Source of the DNA: Saccharina japonica | Lineage: Eukaryota; Sar; Phaeophyceae; Laminariales; Laminariaceae | DNA length: 64,000 bases | NCBI GenBank assembly: GCA_008828725.1 | Contig: MEHQ01001576.1 | Coordinates: forward strand, 1 to 64,000 | Direction of reading: 5' to 3' | Shown here: piece after piece, positions 52,577 to 62,900 of the stretch | How positions within the stretch are numbered: the first letter of the stretch is position 1 | How the letters are laid out: each line of letters starts with the position of its first letter | Made by a program: the position numbers and the translations under genes | The notes under the pieces: model-generated | The model's database searches: none | What the model was told of the DNA's origin: nothing | The model's input: only the letters and a program-made list of their open reading frames with translations

Positions 52577-52806
52577 GTATACCACACTTTGCTTGACCGC
52601 AAATTGTGGAAGGTATTCCCTCTGTATTCTATATACAGCGTAGTATACTACTTCATGGTATGTCCGTAATGCATACTGATGATGTAGAGATGCAAGCAAA
52701 AAGAAAGTACGCGATGGGGTGTGTATATGATTGCAAATCAACCAAGCACGACGACAACAAACGTCAAGAAAGACGACATCTCGGCATCGGCATCATCGGC
52801 CGAGTA

Positions 52807-53290
52807 CTACAAATAGAACGCGACTGATAAGATACATGGACGAAGGGAACGAGACGACACGGCTTCCGGTTGAAGCTCACGAATGCGATGCAGTCTTCTT
52901 GCGGGCAGAATCGAAAACGTGGAGACGTCCCTCCGTTCAACCTCTGTTGTTGTTGTGGTTTGTTTGCGTGTCGTCAATTTCCAGGCGAAACCTACCTGTG
53001 GCATGCATGAAGCTCAAGTAATTCCACCCACATCAGCCACCACATCGGTGCGGAGTATATCATAATAACAGAAGACGCCAAACGCAGGTAGGTCTCGGAG
53101 AAAACACTCTGCGTCGATAAAAAAAACGAGAACAGCCACGCGCTAAGACCCGACGAATCGCACCTTCGTGAAGACAAACAGAAACAGCAGCACCCTTCCT
53201 CCCTCAAGCTGCTGCTCCTGCTGCGTCTGATTTCCACGATGTTGCCGATCGATGATGGCCGCTCTGATTGCCTCGAGTTTGAAAATCCCA
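52807..53290 (-). CDS. Candidate two-exon gene fragment
   Basis: On the minus strand, a frame through KVEPRHRFGIFKLEAIRAAI and IDRQHRGNQTQQEQQLEGGR (about 53320-53190) can splice from ACGAAG|GTGCGA (about 53160) to an acceptor GCATGCCACAG (about 52996). It then continues VGFAWKLTTRKQTTTTTEVE, RRDVSTFSILPARRLHRIRE to a stop at 52807. Both sides are phase 0. The composition looks protein-like but no domain is recognised and the 5' end is missing. Confidence 0.3.
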
Positions 53291-54199
53291 AATCTATGAC
53301 GCGGCTCTACTTTATCCGCCGTATACCAGTATTATAGAGGGTAAAGCGGTACTGATGTACGAGTACGAGCGAGTACGTATGATAGTCTTGTTTTTTGTTT
53401 TTTATTTTTTGCACTTTTAATATCATTGATCTTTAATGACAGCAGCCAGTAGAAGGAGGTACAGCAGCAGAATACACTTGTTATTAATAGTACGTTTGTT
53501 TGCGGTTTGCGATGAGGTCCCCAGAGAACGCAACGAGTAGAGAGTTTAGTGGTTAAAGAGTCTACCCGGGTATGCATAAATATGTCGTCAAGCGTCAAAC
53601 CAAGATTTTTGGTCAATAAATGTATTGCGGCCGGACACGAGTTCCGAACTTTATCCCAGAGAATAATTCGGCTAAATACTGAGTACGGTAATTTGTTATC
53701 AACACGTATAATATGATATTTCTACGTATTAACACTTATGTACGAGCTGGTTCCAGAGAGAAGCGTAAGATAGATTCTTCGGGAAATAAAAAACGGAATA
53801 CAATACTTTTTCGAACACTACAGATATCGACATGACGGCATTGCCGAGGGGAACACATCGGTGAAGAGATTTTTGGCGTATATACGAGTTGTAGTTCGCG
53901 AGATATGGTCAAACTGATATTCCTTAGGAAGGCGTTATTCCATAGGGGATAGCTTTCCTGCAGTAATCCTATAGTAAAACCAATATAATAGTATTCAGGC
54001 CATATATCGGTCAATACGCCGATTAATTCGACTTCAAAAGTCTTGACAGGATCGCATCAACAAGGGAAAGACGTCCATGTCACGTTTTTGCTGCCTGCGA
54101 GCCTATCAGGCTGTGGTAAGAACCGCCTGCAAAATTACTAGGAAAATGTATTGAGCAAATTTGAAACCTTACGGGAAAAAATACACTTCGCGGAAATCA
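53291..54199. other. Gene-free stretch
   Basis: Nothing supported. Confidence 0.35.
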
Positions 54200-54484
54200 C
54201 TTTTGCACCATTAATGAAAACGAGTTGGAAAACAAAATTTGGCAGGGGTGTTCTTTATGACCATACGAAAAAACGACAAGATGGCCTGTTTTTGTTTTCG
54301 TTTTGGTTCGTCTGTAATGTTGGGTCAAAGTTGCCGGAAAAACAAAAAAAAACGTCCAAATGTACCTCATTCACCAAAAAATCATTTTTTCAAAAAAGGC
54401 CATCATGTCGTTTTTTCGTATGGTCATGAAGAACAACCCTGCCAAATTTCGTTTTCCAACTCGTTTTCGTTAATGGTGCAAAAG
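54200..54484. mobile_element. Foldback element, ~285 bp
   Basis: CTTTTGCACCATTAATGAAA, ACGAGTTGGAAAAC, GGCAGGGGTGTTCTT and GACCATACGAAAAAACGACA at the left are matched inverted at 54400-54484. ~90-bp arms with few mismatches. Non-coding. Confidence 0.85.
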
Positions 54485-55411
54485 CCTGAAGACGAAATGC
54501 TCCTGCTCTTGCTGGAACCAGCTCGTATACATACGACGTATTATACATACATACCTGTGATATATCAAACGGAAAAGGAAAAGGCATACTACCCTGTATA
54601 AGGTACCCCACGCGAACGAGTACTTTTCCCTCCCCCATCCATCCCGTTCATTGTTCCTTATCTTCGCCCTTATCTCTCTCCCTCTTTAGTCGTAACTCTT
54701 ATATTAAGTAGGCTCACTAAGTATAGTAAGTAGGCTCTTCTCCCCCCCCCCCACTACTGTACGTGCCTTGTATTTTTATCGCGAGAAAATGTTAGCACTT
54801 TCTTTCCTCGTCAACTCTCCTCGTCGAATTGTGCTTATACCCACGCTAAAGTATAAAGTATGCGCTCTCGACAACAACAACAGTTGGTGTCGTTTGATAA
54901 TATAAATATATCCATACGTACGGAGACTCGAACCATCGACGTCCAACTCAACAGGCTTCGTGGTTATATAGAGCTGCTAAACCACCGGGGCGGCCGGCAA
55001 TGCTATACAACTATGAATATGTGCATACCCGGTATGGTATACTAGGTATACGTATAATAGCAAGTATACAACACGAGATACACCCCCCCCCCCCCCCTCG
55101 ATAAAAACTCCAACAAAGCTGTTTTCATCTGAATAAGGAAAGGCACAAAACAAGAAAATTATGGTGGATATATTTGGGAAGGGGAGGCTCGTCGAGACCT
55201 TTTCCCAGGTAAGACGCATCGCTCGCTCACCGATTGCGGTTCTCGCGGTCATCGTGAAAGGATTGCGGGTTATGAGAAAAAATATCAAAAACAGAAGCGT
55301 GATACATACATATACATACATATAATATATACGTTGTATGGTGTGTTACAGCCTTGCGTGTGTTATGCACCTGGTATACTACTACATACAGTACTACTTA
55401 TACTACTACTG

Positions 55412-55450
<39 letters not shown>

Positions 55451-57059
55451 TTACTACTACTACTATTACTTATGTTGTACGTAGTGGCGGGGTATTCCAT
55501 CGTCGGCAGAGTCTACTCCGCCTGTTGTACGCCTCAGTATATACGACGATATAGTATTATTTCTGCTCTGCAATGACTCAGTCAGGGTTGTGGCTGTGAT
55601 CCGAAAACCGAAAGTCGCCAAGTATTTTCGTTCGAATTTTCTCTTTTTTTTTTGTGGTCGGTTTGTCGGTTGACCCAAAAAAAACGAAGCTAAAGCACCG
55701 CACCGACCGACCTGCGACTCGGTTTTTGTCTGTCGGTTGTGTTTTATCACTGCCCCCTACGCCAACAACGCCTGCATATATGGAAACCCCGCTTTGTGTA
55801 TGGACAGACGGACAGACAGCCCTCTAGGCCATGCAGACAGCTGACCACGGCAGAGCACAGCACGTAAGTAAGTCTAGGATATGTACCCCCTACCTGGTTT
55901 ATAAAGGGTTGAGCGAGGGACATCTTGTATAGGAAGTAGTAAGGCCTCGGTCTAGTTATTTTCGAGATTTTCACGATGTATCATATAAAAAGGAGTGAGC
56001 ATGCCTCGTAGTACGGCACCAGTATTATGTCGTTTATAGAACCGTACACTCTACCTGGTGTAAATTTGATTTAGTACGGATTTTTTTATGTAGGAATTAG
56101 TGTACGTAGTCTAAAATATATATTTTTTGTGTAAAGGAAGCATGGCTTCCTGCCGCCTATCAGGTATGCATGTATAGAGCTTAATGTGTATATATACTTC
56201 GTAACAAAATTATTTTAATAATTCGTATAGCCTAGTACCCGCCCCATACCGGATTTATATAGGATTTAGTCGGGGCGTAACAAAAAAGAGACAACGACAC
56301 CACACCCGTAGGAAGGTCAGAATGAAAAACAAACCGGATCGCTGTGATCACAGGACGAAATGAGCAAAAACCATTTTTTTTTTGTTTTTTGTTCCCTTTT
56401 TTTAACTTGGTTTAGAGACCCCCCCTTTTTTTTTTTCGCTGGTGGGGGGGGGGGTAATTAAAAAAAAAACTTGACTTATTGTTTTCTGGGATCACAACGG
56501 TCCGGTTTCTTCCCTCCAATGTGGGGGGGGATGGGGTATCTGGGATTCAGATCCGCGCATACACTTAGTACAAAAAAGTATTTTATTGAAATTCCAGGCA
56601 GTGCAGTACACGGCAGCACTTAGAATTTGGCAGTTAAGAGTTTCAGGCTCGGATTTTAGACGAGACTACGGCTGTAAGAACGTGGTCTCTTTTGTTTTAA
56701 AAATAGTGTAAAAATCACCCTACGCTCTTACATAAGAATTCAAGCCTGTGGGCTGAAACAAGAGGTTCATGACTGGTGCCGCATACTGTATAGCCTCGTA
56801 GCCCCTACTTGGTTTGTTGGAGATAGTTACGCCGGTACGCAACACCAGCAGTAGTACGTAGCCTACCAGTTTGCTGTCAGGGACACGCACACACGCAGTC
56901 ACCTGATTGTTACAGTCTGTAGAAAACAATTACAGCGGCAATCCTAAAAATGCTGATATATGGTACATAGCCTCTGCACGGCCCAGCACGGCTCGGCTGT
57001 CTTGAGCTTGCCGCCCCGTCAGAACCCATGTCTGTCTGTCTGTCTGTCTGTGCCGCAAC
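54485..57059. other. Gene-free stretch with simple repeats
   Basis: (TAC)n at 55395-55470, poly-C at 55081-55097, poly-T/G runs at about 56370-56460. A tRNA-like A/B-box pair (minus, about 54910-54985) is discussed under rejected. No gene supported. Confidence 0.4.
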
Positions 57060-57544
57060 ATGACGGTCCAGCTCGAACAGCATGCATGTGTAATAAGACT
57101 AAGGTAAGGACACAGGGTATCCCTAGCCAGGTCAGCCTATATGGAACGGGTACCCGTTGGTACTCACGTGTGTTGTTTGCTTAGAGATAGAAAATGCCCA
57201 GAAGGTTCTCTTACTGCGCCCGATGGTCTCTCTCTGGAACCAAGGGGGGCAGGGGGCTCTGAGCCCGTTCTGCTTGACGAGAGTTGCGATTCTTCCGAAT
57301 TTATCGGGGATTCCATCCGGTAGGCTTGACCGGAGGCCGTGGAGTCACCACGGGCTCGTCGGGCAGTGTCAGGTTTTTCCTGCTTCACTGCAGCCGAAGG
57401 AGCATCGCGCACGCTACCGATCCTGTCGAGTCTCCATCCGGAATGGATGAGCGGAGCAACGCAGCTCTACAAAAAGCTAAGAAAACACGAACGGCTACAA
57501 TAAAAACCGAGTACGAGCAATTTTTTTCTCCGTATTCAGGCTAG
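57060..57544 (+). CDS. Candidate three-exon small gene, 109 aa
   Basis: Exons 57060-57103, 57185-57319 and 57394-57544; the introns are 81 and 74 bp. Donors are AAG|GTAAGG and CCG|GTAGGC; acceptors are GTTTGCTTAG and the pyrimidine-rich TTCCTGCTTCACTGCAG. All phases agree (2/2) and the lengths sum to 330 bases. The product starts MTVQLEQHACVIRLRDRKCP, is Ser/Glu/Pro-rich in the middle (GGSEPVLLDESCDSSEFIGD) and Lys-rich at the end (DERSNAALQKAKKTRTATIK). No family recognised. The introns are short for a brown alga, and a second copy of intron 1 lies at 57.58-57.66 kb, so this could be part of a larger, duplicated gene. Antisense frames are also open across exon 2. Confidence 0.4.
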
Positions 57545-57565
57545 TCCTGCCGACGACGCCAAGTG

Positions 57566-57664
57566 TAATAAGACTACTGTAAGGTAAGGACACAGGGTAT
57601 CCCTGGCCAGGTCAGCCTATGGAACGGGTACTCGTTGGTACTCAGGTGTGTTGTTTGCTTAGAG
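57566..57664 (+). repeat. Duplicate of intron 1 of the 57.06 kb candidate gene
   Basis: TAATAAGACTACTGTAAG|GTAAGGACACAGGGTATCCC and onward to GTGTTGTTTGCTTAG repeats 57092-57184 almost exactly, including donor and acceptor. Confidence 0.85.
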
Positions 57665-57899
57665 ACGAAAGAAGAGCAGCTTTATTTCTTTGTTGCGAGA
57701 TGGAAGACTGAAAGACGTGAGGTGATCCAACAACCACCTGGGAACCCCTGGTTCCCATCTAGGATCACGCCTTCCAAGCACTACAAATACGATTCAAATA
57801 CCTGATACCAGGTATTTACCAGACGTTTCCACATCATACCAGCAGTACCATAACACATGTATAGGGTTACGTTACGGTGGGGGGGGTGTCACGTCTAGG

Positions 57900-58288
57900 G
57901 ACGCGTGCTACGATACAGCCAGGTACTAACTATTTTCGGGCTCCTTCCACCTGAATGATGGGGCTCCTCCTTTTCAACGATATTCAGAACTGAAAAAAAC
58001 ATCACACACTACGTAATAATTCCAAGCAAATTGTCACCAAATACGTACGTGGGACCAGTTCTCAAGGAAGGGGCTAACCCACAACCAATCGTCGAAATAT
58101 CTCAATATTGTGTCGAAATATGTTTCACTGCTGCACACTTTCTACTGTAGGCCATGGGATCGTTCAACGAGTCGTACGTACCACTTTCAGTTGGCTCCGA
58201 AAACAGTTTTTGGGTGGGGGTATAGAGCTCCTCAAGCGACCACCCTCAGAAACCAACATTTGTGCACCTTTATACCGTTACACGCGTC
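57900..58288. mobile_element. MITE family A, long diverged copy
   Basis: GACGCGTGCTACGATACAGC at the left; GTGCACCTTTATACCGTTACACGCGTC at the right. Inside are TATAGAGCTCCTCAAGCGACC and GGGCTCCTTCCACC. Confidence 0.65.
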
Positions 58289-58567
58289 TATATAGATAGG
58301 CCCTCAGACTCTGAGGCTCTCGGCCGAGTGATTGTGCCACCCCATTTCCTGTGCATGGTAACAAGATTTTACGCCTTTCGTTTTCGCGATATATATATAG
58401 ATAGGCACCGCCATGCGATTGGTCGTTACGCCGCGCCAACACAGCCATCTGAGGTTGAATTTTGAGCACACATTACAGGGGGCGCGTGGGGGTACGATAT
58501 ACGAAAAGGCAGCCATGTTTGGCTGAAACGCTTACTGCATGATCGGGCTCCTCCTCGACCCAAAATC

Positions 58568-58756
58568 GTTAGAGCTGGAGCTACGCCGAGGTTCAGGAAG
58601 AAGTATTGACATGTGTATTGTTGTATATACCAAAAAAAGTATTGCTGCTGTAAAAAACGAGTCTGTAATAAAGACGAAACATCGTAATTGTTTTCAAAAC
58701 ACTCAAAAGTAAGTGTTTTTCTTTGGTTTTTGAACAAAGGGGCCCCCTTAACGAGC
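58568..58756. mobile_element. Half copy of the 3.0 kb TTAA foldback element
   Basis: GTTAGAGCTGGAGCTACGCCG, AAAGTATTGCTGCTGTAAAAA and GGGGCCCCCTTAA at the end parallel 3440-3601. The other arm is missing. Confidence 0.55.
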
Positions 58757-59328
58757 TCAACCGGCCAGAAAAAAAATGATGAGTCCTTAACTCACAGACT
58801 CCTCAGTTATATAATAAGCCAACAGGTCAGTCACAAATACGTTGACCAAAATCAGCTACCCCTATCGGGGCACGCCTCAATCCTCCAACAGACCCCCCCC
58901 AGCCATGTGCCTCGGCCTAACCATCTCGGGCGCTTCTTCCTGTTTCCGTAGCCAAAGTACCCTCCTCGGGCAAGCCCCCCGCTAAACGCGCGAGGTTCGT
59001 AAATACACGCGCCCAATCCCCAGTCTTGAGGCGTTTTCCTCGTGCTCCCGCTGGGTGACCGACGCTGACAGTTGTGTGCAGTGTTTCCAAATCATGGAAT
59101 GGTAAAGAGGTCCCTTCAGGAGAAATGCAAGAGAGAGCACTCGCGATAGTAGCCCCGGTAGCCGTTTGACGGCCCAAAGGCACACCTCAACACAAGCCCC
59201 CAAAATATTACCGCACTGGTAAGGCCCACGATATGCAGTACACGCACTCCGTTGTCTTGGCGATCGCTCGCCTCAAGGGCTGATCGAGAACGGCAACGTA
59301 GATATGTTCCAGCTCACTTTGGGACCTT
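58757..59328. other. Region downstream of the EsV-1-7 gene
   Basis: A minus-strand frame of 88 codons at 58917-59183 (…GDWARVFTNLARLAGGLPEE…) looks somewhat protein-like and could be a further exon or 3' sequence of the neighbouring gene. I cannot show it. Confidence 0.3.
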
Positions 59329-60357
59329 TCAGGAGGAACACTCAACCTTCACGCTGAGTCCGAGGTTACGTGAGGCGCGGTTGGGTAAGCCAAGAGATGA
59401 ATACTGGCTGCCAGCCGTTTTTTTTACAGCAAGAGTACAAACAAGCCCGTCTTGGTGGGGACCGTGATCGGAGCAGTTGCTAGGCTGCTTGCCGTCGAGC
59501 CCCCACGTCGATGCTCGCCAACAACCCGCCACCTTGCAAGCCGAAGCCAAGTGGGTCGCCGAGTTGCTCAATCCGTCGCTCTGGTGATCGCGGCCACCAT
59601 TGGCGGCACCGTCAGGAAATGCACTCCGGCCCGACTTTCGGATGCATGAGCCCTGTGACCAACGCCTGTTGTTGACATCCACCATGCCGTCCCGAGCATG
59701 TTGCTGACAGTACGCGGCCGTCTCGCTTCCCTCGACATTGAAGCTCGGCTTTCTAGTGCAGGGGTCATGCGAGCAACAGCTGCCGAGAAGGCAAACCATG
59801 CCGTCCTGAACACGTTCCTTACGGCACGGGGAAGTCTTGCTGCCCCCGAGATTGGAGCCCGGTACCTTCGTGCAGGAGTCGTCATATGTGAAACGCCTGC
59901 TGCGAACGGGTATCATGTTGTCCTCGGCGTGTTGCATGCAGTACACCCCATCCTTCCTGCCCTCAATGTTGAAGGTCGCTCTTTTCGTGCAGGGGTCGTG
60001 CGAGCAACGCTTGCCGACGATGTTCACCATACCCTCTTCAGCGTGTTCCTTGCAGTACTCTGGCGTCTTGCTCCCCTCGAAGTTAAAGTTCGGTTTCTTC
60101 GCGCAGGAATCATGCGAGCAACGCCTGACGCCGTTAACTAAACCCATGCCGCCCTGAGCATGTTTCTTGCACCACTCCGCCCTAATACTGCCCGCGACGT
60201 TGAATGTCGCTATCCTCAGGCAGGGATCATACGAGCAGCGCCTTTTCCGAGCGTTCACCATGCCGTGTCCAGCATGTGTCTTGTACTTAGCCGTCTTGCT
60301 TCCCTCGACGTTGAAATACGCCTGCCTAGTGCAGGAATCATATGGGCAATACTCCAT
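59329..60357 (-). CDS. EsV-1-7 repeat protein
   Basis: Single-exon frame of 342 codons from ATG 60355-60357. It is built from units of about 38 residues with the spacing C-x4-C-x16-C-x2-H, starting at residues 4, 41, 80, 118, 156, 195, 233 and 274. Units 2, 3, 4 and 6 have all four ligands (for example CSYDPC ... WCKKH). Unit 1 has Lys for the third Cys; units 5 and 7 have lost ligands; the last has x15. Typical side motifs are FNVEGS and the linker HA..GMV. This is the EsV-1-7 domain known from the Ectocarpus developmental regulator IMM and from the virus EsV-1. Its molecular function is not established; metal binding is likely from the ligands. The frame stays open upstream to a GTG at 60538-60540 but has no earlier ATG. 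A TATATA lies at about 60599-60604. Confidence 0.85.
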   Translation of the reverse strand: MEYCPYDSCTRQAYFNVEGSKTAKYKTHAGHGMVNARKRRCSYDPCLRIATFNVAGSIRAEWCKKHAQGGMGLVNGVRRCSHDSCAKKPNFNFEGSKTPEYCKEHAEEGMVNIVGKRCSHDPCTKRATFNIEGRKDGVYCMQHAEDNMIPVRSRRFTYDDSCTKVPGSNLGGSKTSPCRKERVQDGMVCLLGSCCSHDPCTRKPSFNVEGSETAAYCQQHARDGMVDVNNRRWSQGSCIRKSGRSAFPDGAANGGRDHQSDGLSNSATHLASACKVAGCWRASTWGLDGKQPSNCSDHGPHQDGLVCTLAVKKTAGSQYSSLGLPNRASRNLGLSVKVECSS

Positions 60358-60598
60358 TCTCGCCGAGCGTCGGGGCGGTGATTGCCTAGGGAAACAGAGG
60401 ATGGGGAATGGGCACACCAACACGGGTGTATTGTTAGCTGAGCTGCGTTGATCGGCCGCTCGTGGGACGAAACAAATACAACGATGGATCAGAGGGTCTA
60501 CTAGCAAACATAAAACCTCCACCCGTCTGATTCGGGACACACGACTGACACATGAAACATGCAGAGGTCATCGAAACCCCAAGCGCCATTTAATCCGA

Positions 60599-60604
60599 CT
60601 ATAT
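60599..60604 (-). promoter_or_regulatory. Possible TATA box of the EsV-1-7 gene
   Basis: The minus strand reads TGTATATAGTCGG about 245 bases before the ATG. Position alone suggests a role; weak evidence. Confidence 0.2.
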
Positions 60605-61026
60605 ACATTTACAGTACACGCATAAGGCACGACGGGAGTGATCATGGTTGTATTTTGATGCTCCAGCTCCCTCAGGCACGAACTTGTTGCGAGCAGCACG
60701 TATGTAGATGGTAGGCTTCGCCACGACATAGTGTGAGAAGAAAATAATCGATGGGAGCAGTGCGCGTATGTCTGGATGCAATGGAATTCGAACCAACCGG
60801 ATATATATGTATATATGTATATATATATGTAATTTGGTTCATGGCAAAGAGCCGAAGAGAAGCAGGGTCGCGTATGGGACGTATCACAAGCTCGACCCCA
60901 TTAAAAAACAGCAATACAGCACGAAAGCACTACAAACGACGCTATGGCAAAAAACAGTAATACAGCACGAAAGCACTGCGAACGAGGCTATGGCAATAGG
61001 TCGTTCTACGAGCGGCAAGCCATGAA
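60605..61026. repeat. Short direct repeat region
   Basis: AATACAGCACGAAAGCACTRC, followed by AACGA(C/G)GCTATGGCAA, is repeated at about 60912 and 60958. (TA)n-like ATATATGT at 60802-60830. Confidence 0.6.
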
Positions 61027-61291
61027 GACCCATGCTACGGGTAGCCTGCATGCAGGTGCACCGTGTTGTTTCCGAGGGTAGTCACTTGAGCTCTATAACG
61101 CTTCACCCGAAAATTGCTTCTTGTAGGAAAACTAAAGTTCCGCCAGATGAACAATCCCGTTGCCTTATAAGAAGAAAAACGAAAAATGATCCAACCCCAA
61201 GCACAAAATCTGGACGATTTTTTGGTTCAGGAGCCTCGTCATTTATAAAACACTTCCGCCGTAATGTGCTACCTCTATCGCAGCACGCGTC
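61027..61291. mobile_element. MITE family A, full copy
   Basis: GACCCATGCTACGGGTAGCC at the left (disturbed TIR); GTGCTACCTCTATCGCAGCACGCGTC at the right. TTTTGGTTCAGGAGCCTCGTC corresponds to the inner signature. Confidence 0.75.
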
Positions 61292-61976
61292 TGTCTGAAG
61301 ATGGTTTAGCACAGAGGAGGCGCCAACTTTAGCGACGGAAAACTTGGAGGTTTCCACTGGCGGCGGACATCAAGCCTAACAGCTAGACTCGCCCCTTATA
61401 AAAAAATCGGGATAGTACTGTTTCGGTAGTTCATAACCCGTAGGTACCACGCCGAGCTCGGCTATTGCACCTAACGCTACGTAGTCTGGGCATGTCATCG
61501 GCGGCTCGCAACAAGAGAAGTCTACCACAATGTCGGGACAAGCTCAAGGCCTTCACAGACCAATCGCTCTGATGAAAAACGTCAATGGCAAACTGCTAGG
61601 TTCGCCTCTCTCGCTGGCCCGATATTCAAGACAGGTACGACGCAGACGATACCCCTGGCGAAGCGTTGGCGTGTATGTACACTATCAGGAACGAGGGTCG
61701 GGGCCCTTCTATAGGATATTGACGCCACTCGAAAACGGACTCGCCACTCGAAAACGCTCGTACCCCATCGGGTGTATACTTTACAGATCGAGACCGTACA
61801 TCCCCTATAGTGAATGGACATTTCAGAATACGAAAGGTGTGCATGCACACTTTTGGTCCCCAACGAGGCGTTTCCGAACCTCCATCGCTTCGTGGAGGCG
61901 TTCTTGGGTAGCAGGCCCGTTTGCTGCGCGATTGGCTACTCTGCAACATAGAGCACTCTTGTATCGGTTGGAATTA
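61292..61976. other. Gene-free stretch
   Basis: A 154-codon plus-strand frame (61530-61994) is Arg/Tyr-rich with an internal CGCCACTCGAAAACG duplication. It runs into the next repeat, so I do not call it a gene. Confidence 0.35.
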
Positions 61977-62900
61977 GAGATGGGCACCGGATAGAGAAAA
62001 AAACGGTTAACCGCGGTTTTTGGACACCTATCAGGCGTGTGTGATTAGTCGGTTTTTCAAACTAAAAAGTGGCGGTTTTTGAGGTCCGGTTAACCGGTTA
62101 AACCGGATAAATCGGATGAAAACACCAGTTTAACCGGTTAACCGATTAAACCGGAAAACTGGGCAACCCATCTGCACTAAAACGTGCCAGTGAACGTGAC
62201 AACGTCAACGCTGGTTGATCCGACGTCTATTGTACCTACTATAGAACGTATCAACCATTGCATTGCAGCAATGAACAAGGCGACCATACGTGGGCGTGGG
62301 GAGAGGGAAGGTGGTAGCCTGAAAGTCGGTGGACCCACTGCGGCACAACCCCCTCCCCTCTCCCCGAACACCCAACACTACCCAACACTCGCACAGACCA
62401 AACACACACCACCCATCTCGGCTCGCAAGTCCAACACACCACCACTCCAACATGAGCCAAGAGTAGAGATGGGCACTGGATAAAAAAAAAAACGGTTCAC
62501 CACGGTTCTTGGAAACCCAGCAGGTGTGCGTGATTACTCGGTTTTTCAAAACAACAACTGGCAGTTTTAGAGGTCTGGTTAACCGGTTAAACTGGATAAA
62601 AGCAACGGTTAAACCGGTTAAATAGGAAGACTGGACAACCCATCTACATTAAGTAAAACGTGCCAGTAAACGTGACAACGTCACATCTAGTTGATCCAAC
62701 GTCTATTGTGCCTACTCTGGAACGTATCAACTACTGCAGCAATGAACAAGGTACAGTACGTGGGCGTGGGCAGAGGGAGGTAGAGTCGGTGGATCCACTG
62801 CGGCACAACCCCCTCCCCTCTCCCCTCTCTCCGCACGGCCAACACTGCCCAACCCTCGCACACGCCAAACACACACCACCACTGAGCCAAGAGGTGGAAA
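61977..62900 (+). repeat. Tandem pair of GGTTAACCGG-rich elements
   Basis: Copy 1 (61977-62463) starts AGAGATGGGCACCGGATA and copy 2 (62466-62900) starts AGAGATGGGCACTGGATA. Both continue with AAAAACGGTT, TCGGTTTTTCAAA, GGTTAACCGGTTAAACCGG-type palindromes and CAACCCATCT. Then comes a second part with GTTGATCCRACGTCTATTGT, AGCAATGAACAAGG and GCGGCACAACCCCCTCCCCT. AGATGGGY...RCCCATCT at 61979 and about 62173 could be a ~195-bp hAT-like TIR element within each unit. Confidence 0.75.

Noticed and set aside
54900..54990. tRNA-like A and B boxes on the minus strand (GGTTTAGCAGC, GGTTCGAGTC); similar B boxes at about 47450 and 51765
   Set aside because: No matching acceptor or T stems can be drawn, so not tRNA genes. 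They could be tRNA-derived SINE remnants, but no repeat family links them.
60358..60540. 61-codon extension of the EsV-1-7 frame
   Set aside because: It starts at GTG with no in-frame ATG and its Cys/Leu/Pro-rich sequence does not resemble the repeats; kept only as a note.
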